Assembly: GCA_947095585.1 (NCBI GenBank)
Contig: OX352761.1
Coordinates: forward strand, 82,315,394-82,379,393
DNA: 64,000 bases
DNA from: Nephrocerus scutellatus
Lineage: Eukaryota > Arthropoda > Insecta > Diptera > Pipunculidae
Reading direction: 5' to 3'
Shown here in pieces: positions 9,809 through 21,455 of the stretch. The notes beneath the pieces are model-generated. The model was not told the DNA's origin and searched no databases. It saw only the letters and a list, made by a program, of their open reading frames with translations. Position numbers and translations under genes: made by a program. The first letter of the stretch is position 1; every line of letters begins with the position of its first letter.

Positions 9809-11104
9809 AAACGACACCAGCGCCACCTAGCGGGGACCAACTCAGAAACCATCGCGGGCTCATACACAACAACTTTGCTAAAGATAATCACATGATCAAA
9901 TGCATAGTTTACGATTCTATTGGAGTCAAACACACAGACATTCATTTTTATATATTTATATAGAAGATAGATAATAAATTTGATTTGCTTTATCAATTCC
10001 TTTTTTTTTTAATTTTAATTTCCTTATTTTTCTTGGTTCATTTAATTACCGGTTTTTTTTTGTCCTACTGTGAACTGCCGTTAGTAGTAGTGGCAAGAAC
10101 GTTTTTTAATCATTTTGAGTTTCAGCTCTTCAACGGCTTCTGCTAGCAGGACCTCCTTGAAGGAGCGAATACAAGGTAAGAAGACATTTTGTTTTCAAAT
10201 TTATATCCACATTAATATAGTGTAGTGAAAAACACTACTAAGGCAGTAATACAAAAAAAAATTACCTTTAAATTTTGAATTTTAAAAGAAAGAATTAAGA
10301 AACAGATTTTCGTTGATACACATAACATTTCATTTTTAATACATATATTTGTACATTTCAATTGAATTTTTATTTTGAATATATTTATAATTTTTGTTGA
10401 TAAACATCTATACATTATATTTCAATTTTTAATTTTCCTACTTTATTCTAATTTGAAGTCTTTTTAATAAAAAGTAATACATGTATTTACAAATTGAAAA
10501 TATAAATACGTGACTTCTTATTGCCGTTTCCCATTGGGTGGGAGGCACATTCCTTTTGAATATATATTTTTTTTGGTCCTCACCATGAGTGAGTAGATCA
10601 AGTTGGCTGTAGGTGTGTGGCTGGGATTGCTTATCCCACGGTGATTTCTCTCGGCGCTTTTCAGATGACGACGTGACGGACCGTGGACGACCGGACGAAG
10701 TCGACCTTTCCTTAATGATTTTGTGAACCAGCCAGCCTGCCAGCCAAATGCGATCTGAGCGTTGTTATCTTAGCAATACAATGACTCCACTCAGGTTAAC
10801 ATTTCTCGTGGTTGGCCTGTGCGGTTGCTGGATTATGCTGATATTTGCGTATAGTGGTGAACTTGGTATAAGTTATTGAATTTGGTGCATCTTTGGGACT
10901 GGCTAGGGGGACGAGTGGAGGTCAACGATTGAGCGGACGACGGAGTAAAGAAGTCTTTTTCGGTTTTCAGCACGGTGCGGTACGACGACCCAGAGTTAGT
11001 TTTTCCACAAGTTTTTGCATTGTTTTTTTTGTTTTGCTCTTAATTCAACTGTTCATTATTCGTATAATTTAAATAAAAAAATTTAAGTTTCTACATGGGG
11101 ACTT
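9809..11104 (+). repeat. Tandem unit 1 (short form, about 1.3 kb)
   Basis: Begins at ACGACACCAGCGCCACCTAG and is otherwise colinear with the long units. It lacks the stretch equivalent to about 12022-12664 of unit 2. The deletion joins GATTTTGTGA to ACCAGCC and removes most of the LTR plus flank. Only the LTR start (10574-10726) remains. Copy B holds the same deleted form, so the deletion predates the A/B duplication or was homogenised between them. Confidence 0.8.
10781..10879 (+). other. Conserved hydrophobic small ORF in tandem units
   Basis: MTPLRLTFLVVGLCGCWIML opens a 32-codon ORF that looks like a signal or membrane segment. Equivalent 30-codon ORFs without the CG pair occur at 12720-12812, 14662-14754, 16595-16687 and 18539-18631, and a 32-codon one at 27128-27226. 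Because all copies are recent duplicates, conservation says little. No family is recognised. Confidence 0.2.
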
Positions 11105-13038
11105 AAACGACACCAGTGCCACCTAGCGGGGACCAACTCAGAAACCATCGGGGGCTCATACACAACAACTTTGCTAAAGATAATCACATGATCAAATGCA
11201 TAGTTTACGATTCTATTGGAGTCAAACACACAGACATTCATTTTTATATATTTATATAGAAGATAGATAATAAATTTGATTTGCTTTATCAATTCCTTTT
11301 TTTTTTAATTTTAATTTCCTTATTTTTCTTGGTTCATTTAATTACCGGTTTTTTTTGTCCTACTGTGAACTGCCGTTAGTAGTAGTGGCAAGAACGTTTT
11401 TTAATCATTTTGAGTTTCAGCTCTTCAACGGCTTCTGCTAGCAGGACCTCCTTGAAGGAGCGAATACAAGGTAAGAAGACATTTTGTTTTCAAATTTATA
11501 TCCACATTAATATAGTGTAGTGAAAAACACTACTAAGGCAGTAATACAAAAAAAAATTACCTTTAAATTTTGAATTTTAAAAGAAAGAATTAAGAAACAG
11601 ATTTTCGTTGATACACATAACATTTCATTTTTAATACATATATTTGTACATTTCAATTGAATTTTTATTTTGAATATATTTATAATTTTTGTTGATAAAC
11701 ATGTATACATTATATTTCAATTTTTAATTTTCCTACTTTATTCTAATTTGAAGTCTTTTTAATTAAAAGTAATACATGTATTTAAAACTTGAAAATATAA
11801 ATACGTGACTTCTTATTGCCGTTGCCCATTGGGTGGGAGGCACATTCCTTTTGAATATATATTTTTTTTGGTCCTCACCATGAGTGAGTAGATCAAGTTG
11901 GCTGTAGGTTTGTGGCTGGGATTGCTTATCCCACGGTGATTTCTCTCGGCGCTTTTCAGATGACGACGTGACGGAACGTGGACGACCGGACGAAGTCGAC
12001 CTTTCCTTAATGATTTTGTGAGGCCTCGGTACTGGTGCAATCAAGTCATTCCTTTTAGATTTAATTAGCTATTAAAAAAAAAAATTTCCTAAAAGAAATC
12101 AAATTTTCTTTTGTTAATTTTAATGTAATTTTAACGTAGAATAATATAGTTGTAAGTGTTAAAATGTAAAAACAAAGGAATGACCTGGCTGCAGCGGGAC
12201 TGAGGGACGGTATCCTTTATTCCCTCCTTTATTTCGATTTCCCCCTTTTTGTTAAATTTTTTTTATATAAGTCGACACGACAACAAAATTTTTTTGTTCA
12301 TGACGAGGTGTCACTGGTAAGAGACAAGGACCGCCCGTCCGACGAGCTAACCCGAGCAACCGCGAGCGTGTCGCGACGTCCTTGCCAGTGTCAGAACCCC
12401 TAGTGGGACCTCGCTCCATAACAACTTAGAGAGGTCGACGAACAGCGGATTATTGTTAATAGAGAAATTATTCAACACGTTAAGCGCGAATTATTTTGCT
12501 ACGTTAGCGGGGAGAGGAAAATATTTGATTTTACGAAGTGACAAAAAAACGCATCCGTACTGGTCGGTGGTTGAATGTTGAATATGTTAATATACTTCAA
12601 ATTTTTACAAAAACTGTAGTCACCGGAGACACAAATGTGTAAAAAATTGGTTGGCCGACCAACCAACCAGCCAGCCTGCCAACCAAATGCGATGTGAGCG
12701 TTGTTATCTTAGCAATACAATGACTCCACTCAGGATAACATTTCTCGTGGTTGGCCTGTGCTGGATTATGCTGATATTTGCTTATAGTGGTGAACTTGGT
12801 ATAAGTTATTGAATTTGGTGCATCTTTGGGACTGGCTAGGGGGACGAGTGGAGGTCAACGATTGAGCGGACGACGGAGTAAAGAAGTCTTTTTCGGTTTT
12901 CAGCACGGTGCGGTACGACGATCCAGAGTTAGTTTTTCCACAAGTTTTTGCATTGTTTTTTTTTGTTTTGCTCTTAATTCAACTGTTCATTATTCGTATA
13001 ATTTAAATAAAAAAATTTAAGTTTCTACATGGGGACTT
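11105..13038 (+). repeat. Tandem unit 2 (long form, 1934 bp)
   Basis: The order within the unit starts with a GCCACCTAGCGGGG block and an A/T-rich tract. A splice-donor-like CAAGGTAAG follows near 11470, then a complete LTR (11869-12423), a roughly 180-base unrelated flank and a 60-base piece of the CACATGTG minisatellite (about 12597-12655). Last come the small hydrophobic ORF and an A/T-rich end (GTTTCTACATGGGGACTTAA). Diagnostic LTR variants are GCAGCGGGAC, no CCAGCC insert, and CAGTGTCAG. Confidence 0.85.
11869..12423 (+). repeat. LTR copy inside tandem unit 2
   Basis: About 555 bp, starting TGGTCCTCACCATGAG and ending CTCGCTCCATAACA. The bounds come from comparison with the minus-strand copy at 54514-55066 (553 bp, TGT...ACA) and with the LTR end next to the primer site at 3393. 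It has a TATA-like TATATAAG near 12269. No primer site or polypurine tract follows or precedes it here, so this is a solo LTR amplified within a satellite unit. Equivalent LTRs lie at 13799-14365, 15744-16298 and 17677-18242. Confidence 0.7.
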
Positions 13039-14979
13039 AAACGACACCAGTGCCACCTAGCGGGGACCAACTCAGAAACCATCGCGGGCTCATACACAAC
13101 AACTTTGCTAAAGATAATCACATGATCAAATGCATAGTTTACGATTCTATTGGAGTCAAACACACAGACATTCATTTTTATATATATAGAAGATAGAAGA
13201 TAAATTTGATTTGCTTTATCAATTCCTTTTTTTTTAAATTTTAATTTCCTTATTTTTCTTGGTTCATTTAATTACCGGTTTTTTTTGTCCTACTGTGAAC
13301 TGCCGTTAGTAGTAGTGGCAAGAACGTTTTTTAATCATTTTGAGTTTCAGCTCTTCAACGGCTTCTGCTAGCAGGACCTCCTTGAAGGAGCGAATACAAG
13401 GTAAGAAGACATTTTGTTTTCAAATTTATATCCACATTAATATAGTGTAGTGAAAAACACTACTAAGGCAGTAATACAAAAAAAAATTACCTTTAAATTT
13501 TGAATTTTAAAAGAAAGAATTAAGAAACAGATTTTCGTTGATACACATAACATTTCATTTTTAATACATATATTTGTACATTTCAATTGAATTTTTATTT
13601 TGAATATATTTATAATTTTTGTTGATAAACATGTATACATTATATTTCAATTTTTAATTTTCCTACTTTATTCTAATTTGAAGTCTTTTTAATTAAAAGT
13701 AATACATGTATTTAAAACTTGAAAATATAAATACGTGACTTCTTATTGCCGTTGCCCATTGGGTGGGAGGCACATTCCTTTTGAATATATATTTTTTTTG
13801 GTCCTCACCATGAGTGAGTAGATCAAGTTGGCTGTAGGTTTGTGGCTGGGATTGCTTATCCCACGGTGATTTCTCTCGGCGCTTTTCAGATGACGACGTG
13901 ACGGAACGTGGACGACCGGACGAAGTCGACCTTTCCTTAATGATTTTGTGAGGCCTCGGTACTGGTGCAATCAAGTCATTCCTTTTAGATTTAATTAGCT
14001 ATTAAAAAAAAAAATTTCCTAAAAGAAATCAAATTTTCTTTTGTTAATTTTAATGTAATTTTAACGTAGAATAATATAGTTGTAAGTGTTAAAATGTAAA
14101 AACAAAGGAATGACCTGGCTGCACCGGGACTGAGGGACGGTATCCTTTATTCCCTCCTTTATCCAGCCTTTTTTTCGATTTCCCCCTTTTTGTTAATTTT
14201 TTTTTTATATAAGTCGACACGACAACAAAATTTTTTTGTTCATGACGAGGTGTCACTGGTAAGAGACAAGGACCGCCCGTCCGACGAGCTAAGCCGAGCA
14301 ACCGCGAGCGTGTCGCGACGTCCTTGCCAGTGGCAGAACCCCTAGTGGGACCTCGCTCCATAACAACTTAGAGAGGTCGACGAACAGCGGATTATTGTTA
14401 ATAGAGAAATTATTCAACACGTTAAGCGCGAATTATTTTGCTACGTTAGCGGGGAGAGGAAAATATTTGATTTTACGAAGTGACAAAAAAACGCATCCGT
14501 ACTGGTCGGTGGTTGAATGTTGAATATGTTAATATACTTCAAATTTTTACAAAAACTGTAGTCACCGGAGACACAAATGTGTAAAAAATTGGTTGGCCGA
14601 CCAACCAACCAGCCAGCCTGCCAACCAAATGCGATGTGAGCGTTGTTATCTTAGCAATACAATGACTCCACTCAGGATAACATTTCTCGTGGTTGGCCTG
14701 TGCTGGATTATGCTGATATTTGCTTATAGTGGTGAACTTGGTATAAGTTATTGAATTTGGTGCATCTTTGGGACTGGCTAGGGGGACGAGTGGAGGTCAA
14801 CGATTGAGCGGACGACGGAGTAAAGAAGTCTTTTTCGGTTTTCAGCACGGTGCGGTACGACGATCCAGAGTTAGTTTTTCCACAAGTTTTTGCATTGTTT
14901 TTTTTGTTTTGCTCTTAATTCAACTGTTCATTATTCGTATAATTTAAATAAAAAAATTTAAGTTTCTACATGGGGACTT
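13039..14979 (+). repeat. Tandem unit 3 (long form, 1941 bp)
   Basis: Colinear with unit 2. Diagnostic LTR variants are GCACCGGGAC, an ATCCAGCC insert before the pyrimidine tract (about 14161-14168), and CAGTGGCAG. These variants are shared with unit 5, not with 2 or 4. Confidence 0.85.
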
Positions 14980-16912
14980 AAACGACACCAGTGCCACCTA
15001 GCGGGGACCAACTCAGAAACCATCGGGGGCTCATACACAACAACTTTGCTAAAGATAATCACATGATCAAATGCATAGTTTACGATTCTATTGGAGTCAA
15101 ACACACAGACATTCATTTTTATATATTTATATAGAAGATAGATAATAAATTTGATTTGCTTTATCAATTCCTTTTTTTTTTAATTTTAATTTCCTTATTT
15201 TTCTTGGTTCATTTAATTACCGGTTTTTTTTGTCCTACTGTGAACTGCCGTTAGTAGTAGTGGCAAGAACGTTTTTTAATCATTTTGAGTTTCAGCTCTT
15301 CAACGGCTTCTGCTAGCAGGACCTCCTTGAAGGAGCGAATACAAGGTAAGAAGACATTTTGTTTTCAAATTTATATCCACATTAATATAGTGTAGTGAAA
15401 AACACTACTAAGGCAGTAATACAAAAAAAAATTACCTTTAAATTTTGAATTTTAAAAGAAAGAATTAAGAAACAGATTTTCGTTGATACACATAACATTT
15501 CATTTTTAATACATATATTTGTACATTTCAATTGAATTTTTATTTTGAATATATTTATAATTTTTGTTGATAAACATGTATACATTATATTTCAATTTTT
15601 AATTTTCCTACTTTATTCTAATTTGAAGTCTTTTTAATTAAAAGTAATACATGTATTTAAAACTTGAAAATATAAATACGTGACTTCTTATTGCCGTTGC
15701 CCATTGGGTGGGAGGCACATTCCTTTTGAATATATATTTTTTTTGGTCCTCACCATGAGTGAGTAGATCAAGTTGGCTGTAGGTTTGTGGCTGGGATTGC
15801 TTATCCCACGGTGATTTCTCTCGGCGCTTTTCAGATGACGACGTGACGGAACGTGGACGACCGGACGAAGTCGACCTTTCCTTAATGATTTTGTGAGGCC
15901 TCGGTACTGGTGCAATCAAGTCATTCCTTTTAGATTTAATTAGCTATTAAAAAAAAAAATTTCCTAAAAGAAATCAAATTTTCTTTTGTTAATTTTAATG
16001 TAATTTTAACGTAGAATAATATAGTTGTAAGTGTTAAAATGTAAAAACAAAGGAATGACCTGGCTGCAGCGGGACTGAGGGACGGTATCCTTTATTCCCT
16101 CCTTTATTTCGATTTCCCCCTTTTTGTTAAATTTTTTTTATATAAGTCGACACGACAACAAAATTTTTTTGTTCATGACGAGGTGTCACTGGTAAGAGAC
16201 AAGGACCGCCCGTCCGACGAGCTAAGCCGAGCAACCGCGAGCGTGTCGCGACGTCCTTGCCAGTGTCAGAACCCCTAGTGGGACCTCGCTCCATAACAAC
16301 TTAGAGAGGTCGACGAACAGCGGATTATTGTTAATAGAGAAATTATTCAACACGTTAAGCGCGAATTATTTTGCTACGTTAGCGGGGAGAGGAAAATATT
16401 TGATTTTACGAAGTGACAAAAAAACGCATCCGTACTGGTCGGTGGTTGAATGTTGAATATGTTAATATACTTCAAATTTTTACAAAAACTGTAGTCACCG
16501 GAGACACAAATGTGTAAAAAATTGGTTGGCCGACCAACCAACCAGCCAGCCTGCCAACCAAATGCGATGTGAGCGTTGTTATCTTAGCAATACAATGACT
16601 CCACTCAGGATAACATTTCTCGTGGTTGGCCTGTGCTGGATTATGCTGATATTTGCTTATAGTGGTGAACTTGGTATAAGTTATTGAATTTGGTGCATCT
16701 TTGGGACTGGCTAGGGGGACGAGTGGAGGTCAACGATTGAGCGGACGACGGAGTAAAGAAGTCTTTTTCGGTTTTCAGCACGGTGCGGTACGACGATCCA
16801 GAGTTAGTTTTTCCACAAGTTTTTGCATTGTTTTTTTTGTTTTGCTCTTAATTCAACTGTTCATTATTCGTATAATTTAAATAAAAAAATTTAAGTTTCT
16901 ACATGGGGACTT
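14980..16912 (+). repeat. Tandem unit 4 (long form, 1933 bp)
   Basis: Colinear with unit 2 and carries the same diagnostic LTR variants as unit 2 (GCAGCGGGAC, no CCAGCC insert, CAGTGTCAG). The full LTR lies at 15744-16298. Confidence 0.85.
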
Positions 16913-18858
16913 AAACGACACCAGTGCCACCTAGCGGGGACCAACTCAGAAACCATCGGGGGCTCATACACAACAACTTTGCTAAAGATAATCACATGAT
17001 CAAATGCATAGTTTACGATTCTATTGGAGTCAAACACACAGACATTCATTTTTATATATTTATATAGAAGATAGATAATAAATTTGATTTGCTTTATCAA
17101 TTCCTTTTTTTTTTAATTTTAATTTCCTTATTTTTCTTGGTTCATTTAATTACCGGTTTTTTTTGTCCTACTGTGAACTGCCGTTAGTAGTAGTGGCAAG
17201 AACGTTTTTTAATCATTTTGAGTTTCAGCTCTTCAACGGCTTCTGCTAGCAGGACCTCCTTGAAGGAGCGAATACAAGGTAAGAAGACATTTTGTTTTCA
17301 AATTTATATCCACATTAATATAGTGTAGTGAAAAACACTACTAAGGCAGTAATACAAAAAAAAATTACCTTAAAATTTTGAATTTTAAAAGAAAGAATTA
17401 AGAAACAGATTTTCGTTGATACACATAACATTTCATTTTTAATACATATATTTGTACATTTCAATTGAATTTTTATTTTGAATATATTTATAATTTTTGT
17501 TGATAAACATGTATACATTATATTTCAATTTTTAATTTTCCTACTTTATTCTAATTTGAAGTCTTTTTAATTAAAAGTAATACATGTATTTACAACTTGA
17601 AAATATAAATACGTGACTTCTTATTGCCGTTGCCCATTGGGTGGGAGGCACATTCCTTTTGAATATATATTTTTTTTGGTCCTCACCATGAGTGAGTAGA
17701 TCAAGTTGGCTGTAGGTTTGTGGCTGGGATTGCTTATCCCACGGTGATTTCTCTCGGCGCTTTTCAGATGACGACGTGACGGAACGTGGACGACCGGACG
17801 AAGTCGACCTTTCCTTAATGATTTTGTGAGGCCTCGGTACTGGTGCAATCAAGTCATTCCTTTTAGATTTAATTAGCTATTAAAAAAAAAAAATTTCCTA
17901 AAAGAAATCAAATTTTCTTTTGTTAATTTTAATGTAATTTTAACGTAGAATAATATAGTTGTAAGTGTTAGAATGTAAAAACAAAGGAATGACCTGGCTG
18001 CACCGGGACTGAGGGACGGTATCCTTTATTCCCTCCTTTATCCAGCCTTTTTTCGATTTCCCCCTTTTTGTTACATTATTTTTATATAAGTCGACACGAC
18101 AACAAAATTTTTTTGTTCATGACGAGGTGTCACTGGTAAGAGACAAGGACCGCCCGTCCGACGAGCTAAGCCGAGCAACCGCGAGCGTGTCGCGACGTCC
18201 TTGCCAGTGGCAGAACCCCTAGTGGGACCTCGCTCCATAACAACTTAGAGAGGTCGACGAACAGCGGATTATTGTTAATAAAGAAATTATTCAACACGTT
18301 AAGCGCGAATTATTTTGCTACGTTAGCGGGGAGAGGAAAATATTTGATTTTACGAAGTGACAAAAAAACGCATCCGTACTGGTCGGTGGTTGAATGTTGA
18401 ATATGTTAATATACTTCAAATTTTTACAAAAACTGTAGTCACCGGAGACACAAATGTGTAAAAAATTGGTTGGCCGACCAACCAACAAGCCAGCCTGCCA
18501 GCCAAATGCGATGTGAGCGTTGTTATCTTAGCAATACAATGACTCCACTCAGGTTAACATTTCTCGTGGTTGGCCTGTGCTGGATTATGCTGATATTTGC
18601 TTATAGTGGTGAACTTGGTATAAATTATTGAATTTGGTGCATCTTTGGGACTGGCTAGGGGGACGAGTGGAGGTCAACGATTGAGCGGACGACGGAGTAA
18701 AGAAGTCTTTTTTGGTTTTCAGCACGGTGCGGTACGACGATCCAGAGTTAGTTTTTCCACAAGTTTTTGCATTGTTTTTTTTTTGTTTTGCTCCTTATTC
18801 AACTGTTCATTATTCGTATAATTTAAATAAAAAAATTTAAGTTTCTACATGGGGACTT
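16913..18858 (+). repeat. Tandem unit 5 (long form, 1946 bp)
   Basis: Colinear with unit 3 and shares its diagnostic LTR variants. It also carries private changes, such as CCAACAAGCC near 18482 and AGGTTAACAT near 18551, the latter shared with the short units. It ends at ACTTAAACGA, where degenerate gag sequence begins, the same junction as in copy B at about 27457. Confidence 0.85.
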
Positions 18859-18863
18859 AAACG

Positions 18864-19575
18864 AGATTCACCGGATAAGAGTGGAAATTTTGTTATTTTG
18901 TTTTGTTAGAGCGAACGACGGCGATAAATCGATCACTAAGAAGATAAAGTGACGAAGAGGTTCACAGGATGGTCCAAACTGAAGGCACTTTTAGCCAAGG
19001 AGCTCGGAAGGAAGACGCCGAGCATTGAAATACACAAAAGATTAATATCTAAAAAAAAACCTCCGAGACCCTATTAGAATAACTGTATGCAATGGTGCAG
19101 ATCCATGGTGAGAGAGAATTTGATGAGTTTTCCCTGATGGAATATATAATAAATGGGATCCCGGTCATGTATAAAACGATAATATACGCCTCGACAATGC
19201 AGTAGCTAAAATGCAAGTTGATGTGTACTAAAGGATGCAACGAAAGATCCTAAAACAACGAGTTAAGGTCAATAGACCTATCGTGGCTGGTAAGTCAAAC
19301 TTATCCCATGGCGGACGCTCCGTATAGCCTAAACGTTGGGAAAACTATAGGGCCGCACTTGGCGTTGAACTGTCGCGGTGTTTCCAAAGCAACCAATTTA
19401 GACACATCTCCCCCCAATGGCCGAACCAAGAGAAGGAAGTCATTGATTATAGAGGTGTGCATTGCGCATTAAGTAGAAGCCCTACCGTGCTTTCGTCAAT
19501 AACGGTCGTCTCAATTGTAAATGAATCATTCGTGGAGGAAATCGGGGTAGTCAAAGTGAATCAACCAGGGCCTAG
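18864..19575 (+). pseudogene. Degenerate gag-like remnant of another LTR retrotransposon
   Basis: Reading through stops and frameshifts shows gag-like blocks: GWSKLKALLAKELGRKTPSI and KRLISKKKPP (about 18970-19070), then DEFSLMEYIINGIP (19109-19150). A basic, glycine-rich tail (RPIVAGKSNLSHGGRS, about 19274-19322) follows. The W..LK..L pattern followed by EYIINGIP is typical of gypsy-type gag capsids. No cysteine knuckle survives. The second copy is at 27457-27996. Confidence 0.5.
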
Positions 19576-19852
19576 ACTCTGATCAAGTGACAAATGACAA
19601 TTTTTCGTGACTTTGTACTAAAATTTCAACTGCTATAAAGTGAAAATTTTTTGCGAGTTTTTCCAAATTTCACCAAAAAAATTACAAATTGAACAAAATT
19701 GTCATTGATTAGTTTTCGGTGACTTTTGTAGGTTTGCTTTTTAAATAAAATATGTATGCTTTGTTAATCTTTAATAAATATTTTGTTATAAATATTAATT
19801 ATGTTAAGTTGTTTTTATATAATAATACAATATTTTGTCTGTTTTAATATAG
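19576..19852 (+). other. Probable terminal region of a Harbinger-like element
   Basis: Starts with GGGCCTAGACTCTGATCAAG and AATGACAATTTTTCGTGAC (19571-19611). The reverse complement of 20866-20929 reads similarly (GGGAGTAGATTCTGATGAAA, ATGACAATTTTTCGTGACAT). The two ends thus form inverted repeats around the Myb-like exons and a minisatellite insertion. The rest is A/T-rich. Target duplication was not resolved. Confidence 0.4.
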
Positions 19853-20148
19853 CTTTTGAAATTAAGTGTGCATCCGGCTCTAAGTACGCGTCAACTGCCC
19901 AAAAGGAATTTGTTGTTGCTTTTCTAGAGAAATATCTGGAAACTGCCAAAAATCAGTAATTATTTTAGAATATTACCGCTACAAAACAATTATATTTATT
20001 TATTTGTTATTTTATTATTTTTTTTACTTTTCTTTCACAGATTCAGTTCTATTGAAGGAAAGCAAAATAAAAGGAGTGGCAAAAGCTGGCCAAAGAAGTC
20101 AATCGGCTTAGGCGGTTCGCAAAGGCGAAAATATTTGGAAGACCTAAA
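19853..20148 (+). pseudogene. Harbinger-type Myb/SANT-like protein, first exons, copy A
   Basis: Two exon-like pieces, 19853-19955 and 20041-20148, flank an 85-base intron with GT...TTCTTTCACAG ends. The first ends in phase 2 and the second resumes in frame (AAN-Q-FSSIEGK), which supports a real intron. The protein pattern is KYASTAQKEFVVAFLEKYLE, then KRSGKSW and RRKYLEDLK. This resembles the trihelix/Myb-like DNA-binding partner of PIF/Harbinger transposases. A consensus donor GTAAGT follows at 20149, but downstream is minisatellite, so the rest of the gene is lost. Assignment rests on pattern recognition. Confidence 0.5.
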
Positions 20149-20149
20149 G

Positions 20150-21430
20150 TAAGTTATGCAGTCACAACATTAATTAAATTAAAAAAATTAGAGCGCCTTC
20201 ACTTCAAATTTTTACAAAAACTGTTGTCACCGGAGATACACATGTATAAAAAATTAGTATGGGAACCCCCGACCTTGGGGCCCGATCACTTCCAAATTTC
20301 TATAATAAGTGTCGTCATCGGAGATAAACATGTGTTTATAATTTGAAGAAAATCGGGTTAAAAAACTGATATGGGCACCCCTCGAGCCTTAAGGTTCGTT
20401 CACTCCAAAAAATTTACAAAAAGTTTTTTCCATCGGAGATACACATGAGTTTGAAGAAAATCGGGATAATTTTTGCAAAATTTATATGGGCACCCCTCGG
20501 ACCTCAGAGCCCGTCCGCTCAAAGAATATTCAACGGAGATAAAAATGTGTTTAAAATTCGAAGAAAATCGGGCTAATTTTTAAAAAATTTATATGGGCAC
20601 CCAACGTGCCTCAGGGCCCGTTCGCTAAAATTTGTACAAAAACTTTTGTCCATTGAGGACACATATATGTTTAAAAATTTAAAGAAAATTGGGCTTATTT
20701 TTAAAAAAAATATATGGTCACCCCTCGGAGACCTCAGAGCCAAAAAAATTTAAAAATTTTACTAAAAGTTTTGTCCATCGGAGATACACATATGTTAAAA
20801 TTTAAAGAAAATCGGAAATGTAACTTACTGTAAACTGCTGCAAACGTCAGAACTCATTTTATCAGAATCGAAATGTCACGAAAAATTGTCATTTCATCAG
20901 AATCTACTCCCAGGAATGATTCTAAAAGGATTTGAGTTGTCTTCCAATCGCCGTTGTGCACGGTAAACGAACGAACGAAATATAAAAAAAAACCCATAAA
21001 AATTAAAATTTTTCGTGTAAATTCTCTAATTGATCACTCCAACATTTTTACAAAAAGTATTTCCATCGGATATGCACATGTCTATAAAATTTGAAGAAAA
21101 TCGGGAAAATTTTTAAAAATTTTAATGGGGCCTTCCGTCACCGATACACTTCCGAAAACCCTATACAATTTTAAGAAAATGAGGTACTATTTATTATAAA
21201 ATTTGTATGGGTGCCACCTGACCCCGGGGCCTGATCACTTCCAAATGTTTACAAAAAGTGTTGTCCGTCGGAGATACACTCGCGTATACAATTTGAAGAA
21301 AATCGAGAATTTTTTTTATAAAATTTGTATGGGTGCCCACCGACCCCGGGGCCCGAGGGGCCACAAATTTTTATAGAAAGTGTTGTCAGAAAGTGTTGTC
21401 ATTTTTACAAAAAGTGTTTTCCATTGGAAG
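20150..21430 (+). repeat. CACATGTG minisatellite, copy A block end
   Basis: About nine degenerate monomers with cores such as CCATCGGAGATACACATG and TATGGGCACCCCTCG. They are interrupted at 20818-20990 by the terminal region of the Harbinger-like element (GTCACGAAAAATTGTCATTT). It ends in GAAGTGAAGTGAAGTGAG, where copy B reverse transcriptase starts. Confidence 0.75.
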
Positions 21431-21455
21431 TGAAGTGAAGTGAAGTGAGTGTGAA

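Larger units (their letters stand above)
6033..21430 (+). repeat. Tandem segmental duplication, copy A
   Basis: This block contains, in order, RT to integrase, a 3' noncoding region, LTR-bearing units, degenerate gag, Harbinger Myb-like exons and minisatellite. The same order with near-identical sequence recurs immediately downstream (copy B). A is about 15.4 kb against about 7.8 kb for B, because A has four extra 1.94-kb units. A also lacks about 500 bases of 3' noncoding sequence that B keeps at about 23946-24449. Confidence 0.85.

Noticed and set aside
10212..10415. Recurrent minus-strand 67-codon ORF in all units
   Set aside because: Falls in an A/T-rich tract with low-complexity I/K/L/F composition; identical by duplication, no domain seen.
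11763..12044. Conserved minus-strand ORFs of 93 and 75 codons in units 2 to 5
   Set aside because: They lie antisense across the LTR start, are repeated only because the units are recent duplicates, and overlap each other in different frames.
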